Of a stretch of DNA of 64,000 nucleotides, positions 8,850 through 18,287 are shown piece after piece (the stretch's first letter is position 1; each line of letters opens with the position of its first letter). The notes beneath the pieces were generated by a model. The model was not told where the DNA came from, did no database searches, and saw only the letters and a program-made list of their open reading frames with translations. The stretch comes from Mesorhizobium shangrilense (GTDB lineage: Bacteria; Pseudomonadota; Alphaproteobacteria; Rhizobiales; Rhizobiaceae): positions 3,224,001 to 3,288,000 of the forward strand of contig NZ_JBEWSZ010000001.1 of NCBI RefSeq assembly GCF_040537815.1. The letters run 5' to 3'. Made by a program: the position numbers and the translations under genes.

Positions 8850-9740
8850 ATGCCGAGCGAACTTAAGTGCATTGCCATTGTAGAAAACACTTTGGGCGAG
8901 TGCCCGGTCTGGGACGTCGATCAGCAGTGCCTGTATTGGGTCGATATCACCGAGAAAGTCCTGCATCGCTACGATCCGGTCACCGCAGCGGTGAAGACCT
9001 GGAAAACGCCTTTCGAGTTTGGTTCAATCGCGCTCAGGAAGGGTGGCCGAAGCATCATCGCCGGTACGCGTGACGGGTTCGCGATCTACGATCTCGAGAC
9101 TGAAGCCTGCGAACATTTCGCGACACCCGAAGAGCCTTTCCCAGGCAACCGCATGAACGACGGCAAATGCGATCCGGCCGGCCGATTCTGGTGCGGTAGC
9201 ATTCACGAGGTCTCCGACCCGTCGCAGAGGCGGCCGATCGCATCAATGTACTGCGTGGACGCCGACAGGAGCGTCACCAAGGTTCGCGGCGGCATCAAGA
9301 CCAGCAATGGATTTGCTTGGAGCGCGGATGGCCGGACGATGTATTTCACCGATACGCCGACGCTGAACATCCTTGCTTTCGACTACGATGTGCAGTCGGC
9401 GGCGATAAGCAACGAGCGAGTTTTTGCTACGGTGCCAAAGGGCCATGGGCGTCCCGACGGCGCCACCGTCGACGTAGAAGGTTGCCTGTGGAGTGCTCAT
9501 TTCGCCGGTTCGAGGGTAACGCGTTACTCCCCGTCCGGCGATGTTTTGCTGACTTTGAATATTCCCGCGCAAAACGTAACCTCCTGCACCTTTGGCGGCG
9601 CGAACATGTCGACCCTTTTCATCACCACGGCGCGCGAGGATCTGACGGCGGAAGACCTTCGACAGCAGCCACTGTCAGGGAACGTCTTTGCTTATGAGGC
9701 TGGAGTGGCTGGAGTGCCGATGACCCGTTACGCGGGTTAG
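8850..9740 (+). CDS. SMP-30/gluconolactonase family lactonase
   Basis: The 296-residue beta-propeller protein shows the metal glutamate in NTLGECPVWD (about residue 15-20), RMNDGKCDPAGRFWCGS with the conserved asparagine and aspartate, TSNGFAWSADGRTMYFTDT, and GRPDGATVDVEGCLWSAHF. These are the metal and substrate residues of SMP-30 lactonases. It should hydrolyse a sugar-acid lactone. The next gene looks like uronate dehydrogenase, whose product is an aldarolactone, so the two would act in sequence. The start is supported by GGGAACAAG upstream of the ATG. Confidence 0.9.
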   Translation: MPSELKCIAIVENTLGECPVWDVDQQCLYWVDITEKVLHRYDPVTAAVKTWKTPFEFGSIALRKGGRSIIAGTRDGFAIYDLETEACEHFATPEEPFPGNRMNDGKCDPAGRFWCGSIHEVSDPSQRRPIASMYCVDADRSVTKVRGGIKTSNGFAWSADGRTMYFTDTPTLNILAFDYDVQSAAISNERVFATVPKGHGRPDGATVDVEGCLWSAHFAGSRVTRYSPSGDVLLTLNIPAQNVTSCTFGGANMSTLFITTAREDLTAEDLRQQPLSGNVFAYEAGVAGVPMTRYAG

Positions 9741-9782
9741 GTCGCACCCTGCGGATCTTAGAGAATTTGAAGGGAATTTGTC

Positions 9783-10595
9783 TTGCAGAGAGTTCTGATC
9801 ACCGGCGCGGCCGGGCGTCTTGGACGGGTGTTGAGGAATGGCCTGGCGAAACCTGATCGCGTTTTGCGCCTGCTCGACATTGCCAATCTTGGTACGGCGA
9901 CGGAGAGCGAAGAGATCTGGAATGCCGATGCGACCAACCTGCCGGAAATGGTCGAAGCAATGCAGGGCGTCGACCTTGTCGTCCATCTGGCCGCATATCC
10001 CGAGGAAGCGCCGTGGGAGACCATTTTTCCACTTAACTACGCGCTGACTTACACGGTCTTCGAGGCGGCGCGGCGCGCCGGCGTGAAGCGCGTGGTGTTC
10101 TGCAGTTCCGTCCAGGCAGTGGGCTTCCATCCGATCGAGAAGACCATTGATGCGAACGTGCGCCTGCGCCCAAGTGGCTATTACGGCGTCTCCAAGGCAT
10201 ATGGAGAAGCGCTCGCCAGCCTCTATGCCGACAAGCATGGGCTATCGGTCGCATGCGTGCGCGTCGCTTCGTTCGAAAAGACGCCAACAGACACGCGGAT
10301 GCTCTCGACATGGCTGAGCCATGAGGATGCCGTCCATCTTTTCGAGCAATGCATCAGCGCACCAGATCACCACTTCTACGTTGTGTACGGCGTGTCCAAC
10401 AATACCCGCTCACGCGTCGACAATTCGCATGTTGCCTGGCTCGGATACAAACCGCGATCGAACGCGGAAGACTATCTGGCGGAAATTCTTGAACACGGTC
10501 AGCCCATGGGGCCGCTTGCCGGGAAGACGCAAGGCGGACGCGCATGCGATGTCGGCTTCTCGGGTAACGCGGAAAAGACCTTGAAAGCGGAATGA
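9783..10595 (+). CDS. udh: NAD-dependent uronate dehydrogenase-like epimerase-fold enzyme
   Basis: The 270-residue short extended SDR starts at TTG (9783), with AAGGGA eight bases upstream. It has the NAD motif TGAAGRLG (residues 7-14), VVHLAAYP, the serine in VVFCSSVQAVGF and the catalytic pair in YYGVSKAYGE. The later segments RMLSTWLSHEDAVHLFEQC and VVYGVSNNTRSRVDNS resemble bacterial uronate dehydrogenases, which oxidise D-galacturonate or D-glucuronate to aldarolactones. Length near 265 also fits. The upstream lactonase and downstream semialdehyde dehydrogenase support an oxidative uronate pathway. The exact uronate is inferred. Confidence 0.8.
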   Translation: MQRVLITGAAGRLGRVLRNGLAKPDRVLRLLDIANLGTATESEEIWNADATNLPEMVEAMQGVDLVVHLAAYPEEAPWETIFPLNYALTYTVFEAARRAGVKRVVFCSSVQAVGFHPIEKTIDANVRLRPSGYYGVSKAYGEALASLYADKHGLSVACVRVASFEKTPTDTRMLSTWLSHEDAVHLFEQCISAPDHHFYVVYGVSNNTRSRVDNSHVAWLGYKPRSNAEDYLAEILEHGQPMGPLAGKTQGGRACDVGFSGNAEKTLKAE

Positions 10596-10634
10596 ACTGG
10601 CTGTGGACATAGGGCTTTCAGGACGGAATAGATA

Positions 10635-12065
10635 ATGAAATACAGAGATTTATACATTAACGGAACCTGGCGCTCAGGCGCTTCCGCTGCTCGCTTTGAT
10701 GTGATCAATCCTGCCGACGAGACGGTTCTTGCCTCGGTGGCGTCGGCGGACATTGCTGATGCGGAGGCGGCGCTGGATGCGGCCGAGGCCGCAATGGCGG
10801 CGTGGGCAAAACAGACCCCGCGGCATCGGTCCGAGGTCTTGCGCAAGGCCTGGGCGTTGATGTCGGCGCGGCTGGACGAGTTCGCACGTTTGATCACGCA
10901 GGAAAACGGCAAGGCCAAAGGCGACGCGCTGGCCGAGGCAAAATACGCGGCGGAGTTCTTCAGGTGGTTTTCCGAGGAAGCGGTTCGCGTCGACGGCCTC
11001 GTAAAGCACGCGCCAGAGTCGGGCGCTCGCATACTTGTCCAGCACAAGCCCGCTGGCATCGCAGTCCTCGTCACGCCGTGGAATTATCCAGCTGCCATGG
11101 GCACGCGCAAGATCGCGCCAGCTTTGGCCGCCGGTTGTGCCGTAATCATCAAGCCGGCAGCCGAGACCCCGCTCACAATGCTTGCCTTGATGCCGCTGCT
11201 GGAAGAGGCCGGAGTTCCAGCAGGCCTCGTCAATGTGCTTCCAACGACGCAGTCGGCAGAACTGGTCGACCATCTGCTGCACGACAAGCGGGTTCGCGTC
11301 GTGAGTTTCACTGGCTCGACCGCCGTCGGGCGCAAGCTTCTTCGTTCTGCCGCCGATCAGGTTCTAAAACCAGCCATGGAACTGGGCGGCAATGCGCCAC
11401 TGATCGTTCTCGAAGACGCAGACCTCGATCTGGCCATTGAAGGCACGATGAAAGCCAAGATGCGCAACTTGGGCGAGGCCTGCACGGCCGCCAATCGCAT
11501 CTACGTCCACGAAGACATCGCCGTCGAATTCACCCGAAGGCTTACGGCCGAGATGGCGCGGCTCAAGGTTGGCGATGGCAGCCAGGACGGAATCGATGTC
11601 GGCCCGTTGGTCAATGCCAGCACTCGGGACAAGGTCGCCCGCTTCGTGGAAGACGCAGTGTCGCTCGGGGCAAAGATCGAAACCGGTGGCTTCGTGCCCG
11701 AGGGCAAGGGCTTCTTCTATCCGCCAACCGTGCTGTCGAACGTGCCGGAGGACGCGGCATGCGTCCACGACGAGATATTTGGGCCTGTGGCGGCGGTGCA
11801 GACTTTCAGGGATCAAGACGACGTCATTCGTCGAGCGAATGACACTGAATACGGATTGGTCGCCTATGTGTTTTCCGAAAACATGAAGCGTGCGCTGCAG
11901 GTTTGCGAGCGACTGGAATTCGGAATGGTCGGGCTCAATCGGGGGCTTGTCTCCGATCCAGCCGCCCCGTTTGGCGGCGTCAAGCAATCTGGGCTGGGCC
12001 GCGAAGGTGGGCATGAAGGAATGCTGGAATTTATGGAAACCCAATACATCTCGGCAAGCTGGTAG
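10635..12065 (+). CDS. NAD(P)-dependent aldehyde dehydrogenase (succinate or 2-oxoglutarate semialdehyde type)
   Basis: The 476-residue protein is a GabD-like aldehyde dehydrogenase. The motifs are TPWNYPAAMGTRKIAPALAAG, KPAAETP, FTGSTAVGR, the general base in MELGGNAP and the nucleophile cysteine in LGEACTAANR, with GGVKQSGLGREGG near the C-terminus. It oxidises a semialdehyde to an acid. The GabD family includes both succinate and 2-oxoglutarate semialdehyde dehydrogenases. The adjacent uronate dehydrogenase and lactonase make 2-oxoglutarate semialdehyde, the final intermediate of that route, the better guess. Confidence 0.9.
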   Translation: MKYRDLYINGTWRSGASAARFDVINPADETVLASVASADIADAEAALDAAEAAMAAWAKQTPRHRSEVLRKAWALMSARLDEFARLITQENGKAKGDALAEAKYAAEFFRWFSEEAVRVDGLVKHAPESGARILVQHKPAGIAVLVTPWNYPAAMGTRKIAPALAAGCAVIIKPAAETPLTMLALMPLLEEAGVPAGLVNVLPTTQSAELVDHLLHDKRVRVVSFTGSTAVGRKLLRSAADQVLKPAMELGGNAPLIVLEDADLDLAIEGTMKAKMRNLGEACTAANRIYVHEDIAVEFTRRLTAEMARLKVGDGSQDGIDVGPLVNASTRDKVARFVEDAVSLGAKIETGGFVPEGKGFFYPPTVLSNVPEDAACVHDEIFGPVAAVQTFRDQDDVIRRANDTEYGLVAYVFSENMKRALQVCERLEFGMVGLNRGLVSDPAAPFGGVKQSGLGREGGHEGMLEFMETQYISASW

Positions 12066-12308
12066 CTAGGATCCGCTTGCTGCCCTTCTGAGCGGTGCAA
12101 GAAGCGCGGACAAAATCCCCGTTTGCGGCAGACGCATTGACGTGTCGACCATGCTGATCGGTATGCGTTTCTCGCATCGAAAACGTCGGGCCGACTTCAA
12201 ACCCCATGTCGACGCTGTGCACCGCCTTGGTAGCGGCGCATCGCCCAGTCCGCTGCGTCCGCTCGCGCAAGTCATCAAAAATTTCGGCGACCCGCGAGCA
12301 ATTGACCA

Positions 12309-12737
12309 ATGGGCATCAACGACAAGGGGCTGATAAACTCCCTGAAGCGGCGACTGTTGTACGAACCGAGGGCGCTCGAGCTTGCAATTCCTTTGCTGAA
12401 CGCGGACGACATCATCAATGCCGAGCGTATCCTGGTTCAATGTGAACTGACGTCAAAAGCCCGTTCCCGCGTCGAGCTGGCTTTGACTTTCCACCTGCGC
12501 CTGACGCAAGCCTGCAACGACAAGAGCTTGCTCAAAAGAATTGCCGATGGCCATGGTGTTATCCTCCGCAACCTTTCCGATCAGGCATCTGTCGTGTTGG
12601 CGGGGGAGCGCGCTCAACATCAACTCTGGTGTTTGTTGGGATTTTGTCGCCAAGCGCAAATCAGTGACGCGCTTCATGAGCTGCGCCGTGGCATAGAAGA
12701 CGCCATCCTAAGCGTTTCAAAGATCATCGGAAGCTAG
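12309..12737 (+). pseudogene. FCD-domain remnant of a GntR (FadR-type) regulator
   Basis: The 142-residue reading frame lines up with the helical FCD ligand domain only: LLYEPRALELAIPLL at the start, ALTFHLRLTQACNDKSLLKRI in the middle (the usual D-x-x-FH region, with the aspartate replaced) and a C-terminal helix. No winged helix is seen in any frame of the 240 bp upstream. No good ribosome site precedes the ATG. It is either a truncated relic or a DNA-binding-less protein. It sits just before the liv importer, whose promoter has GntR-like palindromes, so the ancestor may have controlled that operon. Confidence 0.5.
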
Positions 12738-13178
12738 AACGTCTCGGACGCACCGATCTCAGCGAGTCGTTTCGCGGTGGCGGTTTGCCAAACGTGATGG
12801 CCGAGAAATTCCGATATCCGTCCTGCCTTGCGCACCCTGGCTTGATGTTTAGGCCATCGCCTTGATGTTCAAATATTTCAGGTGGGCCGCCGCCGCTGGT
12901 TTGCGTGCGTCAGGATCGACCAAACTTGGCCAATCCACATTCAGCACCGAAACGTGCATCGGAACCTGACGGATTTGCACCGGGCAATCTGCGATGATAC
13001 CGGCAAGCGCTTATCGCGTCATATTGATCCTTTGGCATCAGATTTCATAAGCAGCGGCCAGAGCAATCTCAGATTTCATTTATTGATCAATATTGACGAC
13101 AATCGAAGCGCAATCTCCTCGAAATTTGACTGGCCGATAAGAAGCCAAAAGCAATGCCGGCGAGGGGAGTTGTCAATC
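12738..13178. promoter_or_regulatory. Upstream region of the liv operon with a 12-bp palindrome
   Basis: No gene is seen in these 441 bp. The last 170 bases are AT-richer than the neighbourhood. They hold a perfect palindrome TATTGATCAATA at 13081-13092 and a related half-site TATTGATC at 13022-13029. A TTGACG -35-like hexamer directly follows the palindrome (13093-13098). Sites of the TTGATCAA type are common for FCD-class GntR repressors. The promoter of the importer operon is therefore probably here. Confidence 0.45.
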
Positions 13179-14012
13179 TTGAATTCGATGTATTGCGAGA
13201 CGAGATCCGGCGATCCGCTCCGCCTGGCGCGCGGGCCGCTTGTCGCCGTGGAGAATATCCAGAAGAGCTTTGGCGGACTGAAGGCAATCAACGGCGCTTC
13301 ATTCAACATCGGCAAAGGTTCGATCACCGGCCTCATCGGCCCGAATGGCGCCGGCAAGACCACGATGTTCAACACGATCGCCGGTCTTTATCGCCCCCAG
13401 TCCGGACGCATCCTGCTGGAAGGTGAAGATGTCTCGGGCCTTCCGCCGCATGTCCTCTTCGCCAAGGGCGTGGTGCGCACATTCCAGATCGCCCATGAAT
13501 TCCCGACATTGACCGTGCTCGAAAATTTCATGGTCGTTCCGGGCCAGCAGTCGGGCGAGCGGATCGTCGATACATGGCTGGGGCGTCACCGTATCCGTGC
13601 GCAGGAAGCCGTGCTCCGTGACCGAGCGATGGAAGTGATCGAGTTCCTGAATCTCACGCGTCTTCGCAACGAACCGGCCGGCAACCTGTCCGGTGGCCAA
13701 AAGAAGCTGGTCGAGCTTGGAAGAACCATGATGACCGAGGCACGGCTCGTCCTGCTGGACGAAGTGGGCGCCGGCGTCAACCGTACCCTGCTCGGTTCGA
13801 TCGAGGACGCGATACGCCGGCTCAACGAGGAGCGCGGCTACACATTCTGCATGATCGAGCACGACATGGGCTTCATTTCGCGCCTCTGCGACCGGGTTAT
13901 TGTCATGGCGGAGGGACGCGTCTTGACGCAAGGCACGGCGCAGCAGGTGATGGACGATCCTGCGGTGATCGAATCCTATCTCGGCGCCTCCGTATCGAGG
14001 CCGGCCGCATGA
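13179..14012 (+). CDS. livG: Branched-chain amino acid-type ABC ATPase, LivG
   Basis: This is an ATP-binding subunit of a LivFGHMK-type importer. It has Walker A GPNGAGKTT, the LivG-type VVRTFQIAHEFPTLTVLEN segment, signature LSGGQKKLVELGR, Walker B LVLLDEVGAGVN and IEHDMGFISRLCDRV. The open frame runs back to 12882, but I start at the TTG at 13179 because AGGGGAG (13163-13169) lies nine bases before it; the ATG at 13188 is the alternative. The Walker B is followed by EVGAGVN where EPxAGLN is usual. Its stop overlaps the start of livF by four bases. Confidence 0.9.
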   Translation: MNSMYCETRSGDPLRLARGPLVAVENIQKSFGGLKAINGASFNIGKGSITGLIGPNGAGKTTMFNTIAGLYRPQSGRILLEGEDVSGLPPHVLFAKGVVRTFQIAHEFPTLTVLENFMVVPGQQSGERIVDTWLGRHRIRAQEAVLRDRAMEVIEFLNLTRLRNEPAGNLSGGQKKLVELGRTMMTEARLVLLDEVGAGVNRTLLGSIEDAIRRLNEERGYTFCMIEHDMGFISRLCDRVIVMAEGRVLTQGTAQQVMDDPAVIESYLGASVSRPAA

Positions 14013-14713
14013 GCTACCTGAATGGCAGCAAGATGTGCGGCGGCTACAATGGAGTGCAGATCCTCAACGGCTGCTCCATTTCGGTTGACCGCGGCCAGGT
14101 GGTCGTGATCGTCGGGCCGAACGGCGCCGGCAAGTCCACCGCCATGAAAGCGCTGCTGGGGATCGTGCCACTGACCTCCGGCGACATTACCCTCGACGGC
14201 AAATCGCTTGGCGGAATGGACCCGCAATCGCGGGTAAAGAGAGGCATCGCCTTCGTACCGCAGACCGACAATATTTTCCCGACGATGACGGTGCTGGAGA
14301 ACCTGAAAATGGGGGCTTATCTGCGCCGTGACGACATCGGCGCAAGCATCGAAGAAGTGTTCGAGACGTTCCCGATCCTCAGGACCAAGCGCGGCGATCT
14401 TGGCCGGACCCTTTCCGGTGGACAGCGGCAGCAACTGGCGGTCGGGCGCGCCCTGATGAGCCGACCTACGGTGCTCATGCTCGACGAACCGACCGCAGGC
14501 GTTTCGCCCAATGTCGCCGCGGACCTGCTGCAGCAGATCGTGGCGCTGAAAGAGCGCGGACTGGCACTGCTCATGGTCGAACAGAATGCCCGCCAGGCGC
14601 TAGAGATCGCCGACGTCGGCTACGTGCTGGTGCTCGGCGAGAACCGGTACACGGGCAGCGGCCAGGATCTCCTCGCAGATCACGAAGTCCGACGGAGCTT
14701 TCTCGGTGGATAA
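14009..14713 (+). CDS. livF: Branched-chain amino acid-type ABC ATPase, LivF
   Basis: The 234-residue ATPase has Walker A GPNGAGKST, GIAFVPQTDNIFPTMTVLENLKMGAYLR (classic LivF Q-loop region), signature LSGGQRQQLAVGRAL, Walker B VLMLDEPTAGVSP and MVEQNARQAL. It pairs with LivG to power the two permeases downstream. It starts inside the last codon of livG (ATGA overlap) and overlaps livH by eight bases, so the set is one transcript with coupled translation. Confidence 0.93.
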   Translation: MSYLNGSKMCGGYNGVQILNGCSISVDRGQVVVIVGPNGAGKSTAMKALLGIVPLTSGDITLDGKSLGGMDPQSRVKRGIAFVPQTDNIFPTMTVLENLKMGAYLRRDDIGASIEEVFETFPILRTKRGDLGRTLSGGQRQQLAVGRALMSRPTVLMLDEPTAGVSPNVAADLLQQIVALKERGLALLMVEQNARQALEIADVGYVLVLGENRYTGSGQDLLADHEVRRSFLGG

Positions 14714-15719
14714 TTTACTCAACGGACTCGTCCTGTTCCTGAATTTCGTCGTTGTGCCGGCAACGTCCTATGGCGCGCAGCTCGCGCTCGGGGCGCTTGG
14801 CGTGAACCTCATCTTCGGCGTGCTGCGGTTCTCCAACTTCGCCCACGGCGACACGATGGCCTTCGGCACCATGCTGACCATACTTGGAACATGGGCACTG
14901 CAGAGCGTGGGGTTCTCCCTCGGCTTTCTGCCAACTGCGCTGGCTGCGCTGCCGCTCGGTATTGTCGGCACGATCTTGTTCTGCCTTGCCGCCGACCGGC
15001 TGGTCTACGCGCACTACCGGCGACAAAAGGCGGCTCCCGTCGTGTTCATGATGGCCTCCATGGGTGTGATGTTCATCCTGAACGGCGTCGTTCGCATCAT
15101 CATCGGGCCGGATGAGCGGAATTTTGCGGATGGCGAACGGTTTCTGATTTCCGCGCAGCAGTTCAAGGACGCGACGGGTCTTCTTGAAGGCCTGACGATC
15201 AGGACTTCCCAGGCCCTTACACTCGCAGTTGCGGTGGCAGCGGTTCTTGCCCTGTTTCTGTTCCTCCAGCGCACACGCACCGGCGCGGCCATGCGCGCGT
15301 TTTCCGACAACGAGACACTGGCGCTGCTATGCGGCGTCAGCCCGAAGGTCGTGATCCGGACAACCTGGATCATCGCCGCGACGTTGATGACGGTTGCGGG
15401 TGTACTTTATGGCCTCGACAAGAGTTTCAGGCCGTTCACTTATTTCCAAATCCTGCTGCCGATCTTCGCGGCCGCGATCGTCGGCGGCTTCGGCAGACCG
15501 GTCGGGGCTATCATCGGCGGGTTCATCGTCGCCTTTTCTGAGATCGCACTTACCTATGCCTATCGCAAGGTCGTGCTGTATTTCCTGCCTGGCTCGGACG
15601 TGGGTGACAGTCTTCTGCAGCTCGTTCCAACAGACTACAAGTTCTCCATCTCCTTTGTCATTCTGGTCGTCATTCTCATTATTGCGCCGACTGGTATCCT
15701 GAAAGCCAAGTCGTCATGA
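14706..15719 (+). CDS. livH: Branched-chain amino acid-type ABC permease, LivH
   Basis: The 337-residue membrane protein (GTG start at 14706) has about eight hydrophobic spans and LivH landmarks: GVNLIFGVLRFSNFAHGDTMAFG, MRAFSDNETLALLCGVS and the cytoplasmic coupling region, AIVGGFGRPVGAIIGGFIV. It forms half of the importer pore with LivM. It overlaps livF at its start and livM by four bases at its end. The substrate might be branched-chain amino acids, but this family also carries amides, urea and aromatic acids. Confidence 0.92.
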   Translation: MDNLLNGLVLFLNFVVVPATSYGAQLALGALGVNLIFGVLRFSNFAHGDTMAFGTMLTILGTWALQSVGFSLGFLPTALAALPLGIVGTILFCLAADRLVYAHYRRQKAAPVVFMMASMGVMFILNGVVRIIIGPDERNFADGERFLISAQQFKDATGLLEGLTIRTSQALTLAVAVAAVLALFLFLQRTRTGAAMRAFSDNETLALLCGVSPKVVIRTTWIIAATLMTVAGVLYGLDKSFRPFTYFQILLPIFAAAIVGGFGRPVGAIIGGFIVAFSEIALTYAYRKVVLYFLPGSDVGDSLLQLVPTDYKFSISFVILVVILIIAPTGILKAKSS

Positions 15720-17098
15720 TGAAGCGCGCGGTCCAACTCTACGGCGTTTTGACCATCCTCTTTTTACTGGTCGGCTTCCTCCAGTCGTGGTCGGTGGCGC
15801 TCGCGACACTCAATCTGTGCCTGATCTCTGCCGTCATGGCGCTTGGCGTCAACATTCAATGGGGCTACGCCGGCCTCTTCAATGCAGGCATCATGGGTTT
15901 TGCAGCGATTGGCGGCGTCGTTGCGCTGCTTGTCGGGCATGCGCCGGTTTCGGGCGCCATTGAAGCCGGCGGGGTCGGCCTAGCCCTATCGTTTATCGTG
16001 CTGGCAATCGGGATTGTCGCTGCGGTGATATTGTTCCGATACCTCAAAGGCGTTCTCAAATACGCCTTGCCAGCAGTCGTCCTGATCGTAGGTTTCGTTC
16101 TCTTCAGGCAGGTATTCGTGCCGGCGCGCCAGGCCATCGAGGCGTATGATCCCGCCGCCAGCGGGTTCATGGGCGGCCTCGGTCTGCCGATACTCTTCTC
16201 CTGGCCGCTGGCGGGCTTGGCTGCGGCGGGTGCGGCCTTCCTGGTCGGAAAAGTCGCGCTCGGACTGCGCTCGGACTACCTTGCCATCGCGACCCTCGGC
16301 ATATCCGAGATCATCGTCGCCATGGTCAAGAACGAGAACTGGCTGACACGTGGCGTCAAGAACGCGACAGGCCTGCCGCAGCCGGTCCCCGACGGCCGCC
16401 TGCTGCAGCAGCAGACTTGGCTCGTCGACCTAGTGACCTGGATGAACCGGTCCTATCTTGATGCACTTCCTGCCACGGAGCAAACCGCCGCACTGCGGCT
16501 CCTCGTGGCCGAAGCCTCGTCGATCATCGTTAAACTTGCATTTGCGGGCTTGTTCGCCGCCGTGCTGGCAGGCTTGCTCGCCCTATGCGTCTTTGCCCTG
16601 AGTTCGCCGTGGGGACGCATGATCCGCGCCATTCGCGACAATGAGACCGCGGCAGGTGCGATGGGCAAGAATGTGGCTTGGCGCCACCTGCAAATCCTGA
16701 TGCTTGGATCGGCGATCGTCGGGATCGCCGGCGCGATGCTTGTCACCCTAGATGGCCAATTGACGCCGGCCGCCTACATCCCGCTTCGCTACACCTTCCT
16801 CATCTGGGTCATGGTGATCGTCGGCGGTTCGGGCAGCAACGTTGGCTCGGTCTTCGGCGCCTTCCTCATTTGGTTCGTGTGGGTCCAATCGGAACCCATC
16901 GGATACTGGCTTGTCAAAATGACGACCTTCTGGATGAGCGACACCTCGCTAATCCGCACGCACCTGCTCCAGCAGGCGCAATATTTCCGCGTGTTGATGA
17001 TGGGCACAATCCTTCTGCTGGTGCTGCGCTTCCACCCGCAGGGCTTTCTACCCGAGCGGCCGGGCCGTAGCCGTCAATCAAGAGGCGTAGGGGAATAA
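15716..17098 (+). CDS. livM: Branched-chain amino acid-type ABC permease, LivM
   Basis: This is a 460-residue permease, longer than most LivM proteins (300-430). Conserved parts are LGVNIQWGYAGLFNAGIMGFAAIGG, LRSDYLAIATLGISEIIVAMVKNENWLTRG, the MIRAIRDNETAAGAMGKNV loop and VIVGGSGSNVGSVFGAFLIW. The extra length comes from a membrane-rich insertion at about residues 80-150 and a hydrophilic loop at about 220-260. The ATG overlaps the stop of livH by four bases. It completes the membrane pore of the importer. Confidence 0.92.
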   Translation: MMKRAVQLYGVLTILFLLVGFLQSWSVALATLNLCLISAVMALGVNIQWGYAGLFNAGIMGFAAIGGVVALLVGHAPVSGAIEAGGVGLALSFIVLAIGIVAAVILFRYLKGVLKYALPAVVLIVGFVLFRQVFVPARQAIEAYDPAASGFMGGLGLPILFSWPLAGLAAAGAAFLVGKVALGLRSDYLAIATLGISEIIVAMVKNENWLTRGVKNATGLPQPVPDGRLLQQQTWLVDLVTWMNRSYLDALPATEQTAALRLLVAEASSIIVKLAFAGLFAAVLAGLLALCVFALSSPWGRMIRAIRDNETAAGAMGKNVAWRHLQILMLGSAIVGIAGAMLVTLDGQLTPAAYIPLRYTFLIWVMVIVGGSGSNVGSVFGAFLIWFVWVQSEPIGYWLVKMTTFWMSDTSLIRTHLLQQAQYFRVLMMGTILLLVLRFHPQGFLPERPGRSRQSRGVGE

Positions 17099-17102
17099 AA
17101 AC

Positions 17103-18287
17103 ATGAAGAGAAATGCTTTTCTGCTGGCCGGCGCAATCGCACTTGCCGGATCAATACCAGCGTCTGCCGAGGACATAAAAATGGGCATTCTGCTCGGATT
17201 TACTGGGCCTGCGGAATCGATTGCACCAAACATGGCTCTGTCTGCAGAGCTTGCGTGGAAGGAAGTCTCGGATTCGGGCCTCTTGCTCAATGGATCCAAG
17301 ATTATTCCAGTGCGCGCCGATGACACCTGCGAGGACGCCGGCTCAGCCACTGCGGCGGCTGAACGGCTCGTTAACAGCGAAAGTGTTGTGGGAATAGTCG
17401 GGCCAAACTGCTCAGGAATTACTGTCGCGATCACCAAAAACGTGACTGGAAACCTCGGAGTCCCGATGATTTCACCGGTCGCCACGTCTCCGGCGATAAC
17501 CGGCCTGAGCGGCTACACGTGGCGGGACGTGCCGTCCGATGCTCGGCAGGGTGAGGTGTTGGCCGATCTCGCGATCGAGCGGGGAATCAAGAAGGTCGCG
17601 ATCAGCTATGTCAATGACGACTATGGCAAGGGTCTCAGCGCCTCTTTCGAAGCGGCCTATGTCGCGAAAGGCGGGAAGGTGTTGTTGAACGCGGCACACG
17701 AGGATGGGCGCGGCGACTATTCGGCCGAGGTCGGCGCGCTAAGTGCGAGCGGAGCGGATGTGCTGGTTGTATTCGGGCGGTTCGACCAGGGGGGCGCCGC
17801 GATAATTCAGAGCTCGCTCGATACCGGTGCGTTCAAGACCTTCGTGCTGGCCGACGGCATGATCAGCCAGGTGTTGATCGACAAGATCGGCGGCGGACTG
17901 GAAGGTTCGTTCGGAACCCAGCCCGGCAGTTCGTCAGATGCGTCCAAGAAGTTCGTGGAGCTTGCGAAAGCCGCGGGCTTTGATGGCGATGGCGGCTTCC
18001 GGCCGGAGTCCTACGATGCCGCGGCAGTGTTCGCGCTGGCTGTCCAGGCTGCTGGCTCTACGGATCGCAAAGCCGTCAACGACAGTATTCGGAAGGTGGC
18101 CAACGGACCCGGCGAGAAGATTTACCCCGGCGAACTCGCGAAGGGCCTCAAAATCCTGAAAGAGGGTGGCAAGATCAACTACGAAGGCGCAACCGGCGTC
18201 GAGTTCGACGACAAGGGCGATGTGCCAGGTACCTATCGCGTGGAAGAGGTCAAGAACGGCAAATTTGAAGTGCTCGGCGTCCGTTGA
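17103..18287 (+). CDS. livK: Periplasmic leucine/amide-binding-like protein, LivK type
   Basis: The 394-residue protein has a Sec signal peptide (KRNAFLLAGAIALAGSIPASA, cut near ASA-ED) and the type I periplasmic fold: IKMGILLGFTGPAESIAPNM, the VGIVGPNCSGITVAI segment, YVNDDYGKGLSASFEAA and ADVLVVFGRFDQGGAAII. It begins four bases after livM with AGGGGAA upstream, so it is the last gene of the importer operon. A GC-rich inverted repeat without a T-run follows at 18311-18335 (GGGGA/TCCCC arms) and may mark transcript end. Ligand not readable from sequence. Confidence 0.92.
   Translation: MKRNAFLLAGAIALAGSIPASAEDIKMGILLGFTGPAESIAPNMALSAELAWKEVSDSGLLLNGSKIIPVRADDTCEDAGSATAAAERLVNSESVVGIVGPNCSGITVAITKNVTGNLGVPMISPVATSPAITGLSGYTWRDVPSDARQGEVLADLAIERGIKKVAISYVNDDYGKGLSASFEAAYVAKGGKVLLNAAHEDGRGDYSAEVGALSASGADVLVVFGRFDQGGAAIIQSSLDTGAFKTFVLADGMISQVLIDKIGGGLEGSFGTQPGSSSDASKKFVELAKAAGFDGDGGFRPESYDAAAVFALAVQAAGSTDRKAVNDSIRKVANGPGEKIYPGELAKGLKILKEGGKINYEGATGVEFDDKGDVPGTYRVEEVKNGKFEVLGVR

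Noticed and set aside
12882..13178. N-terminal extension of LivG by about 100 codons
   Set aside because: The extension has no conserved residues and covers the likely promoter; AGGGGAG at 13163-13169 marks the start near 13179.
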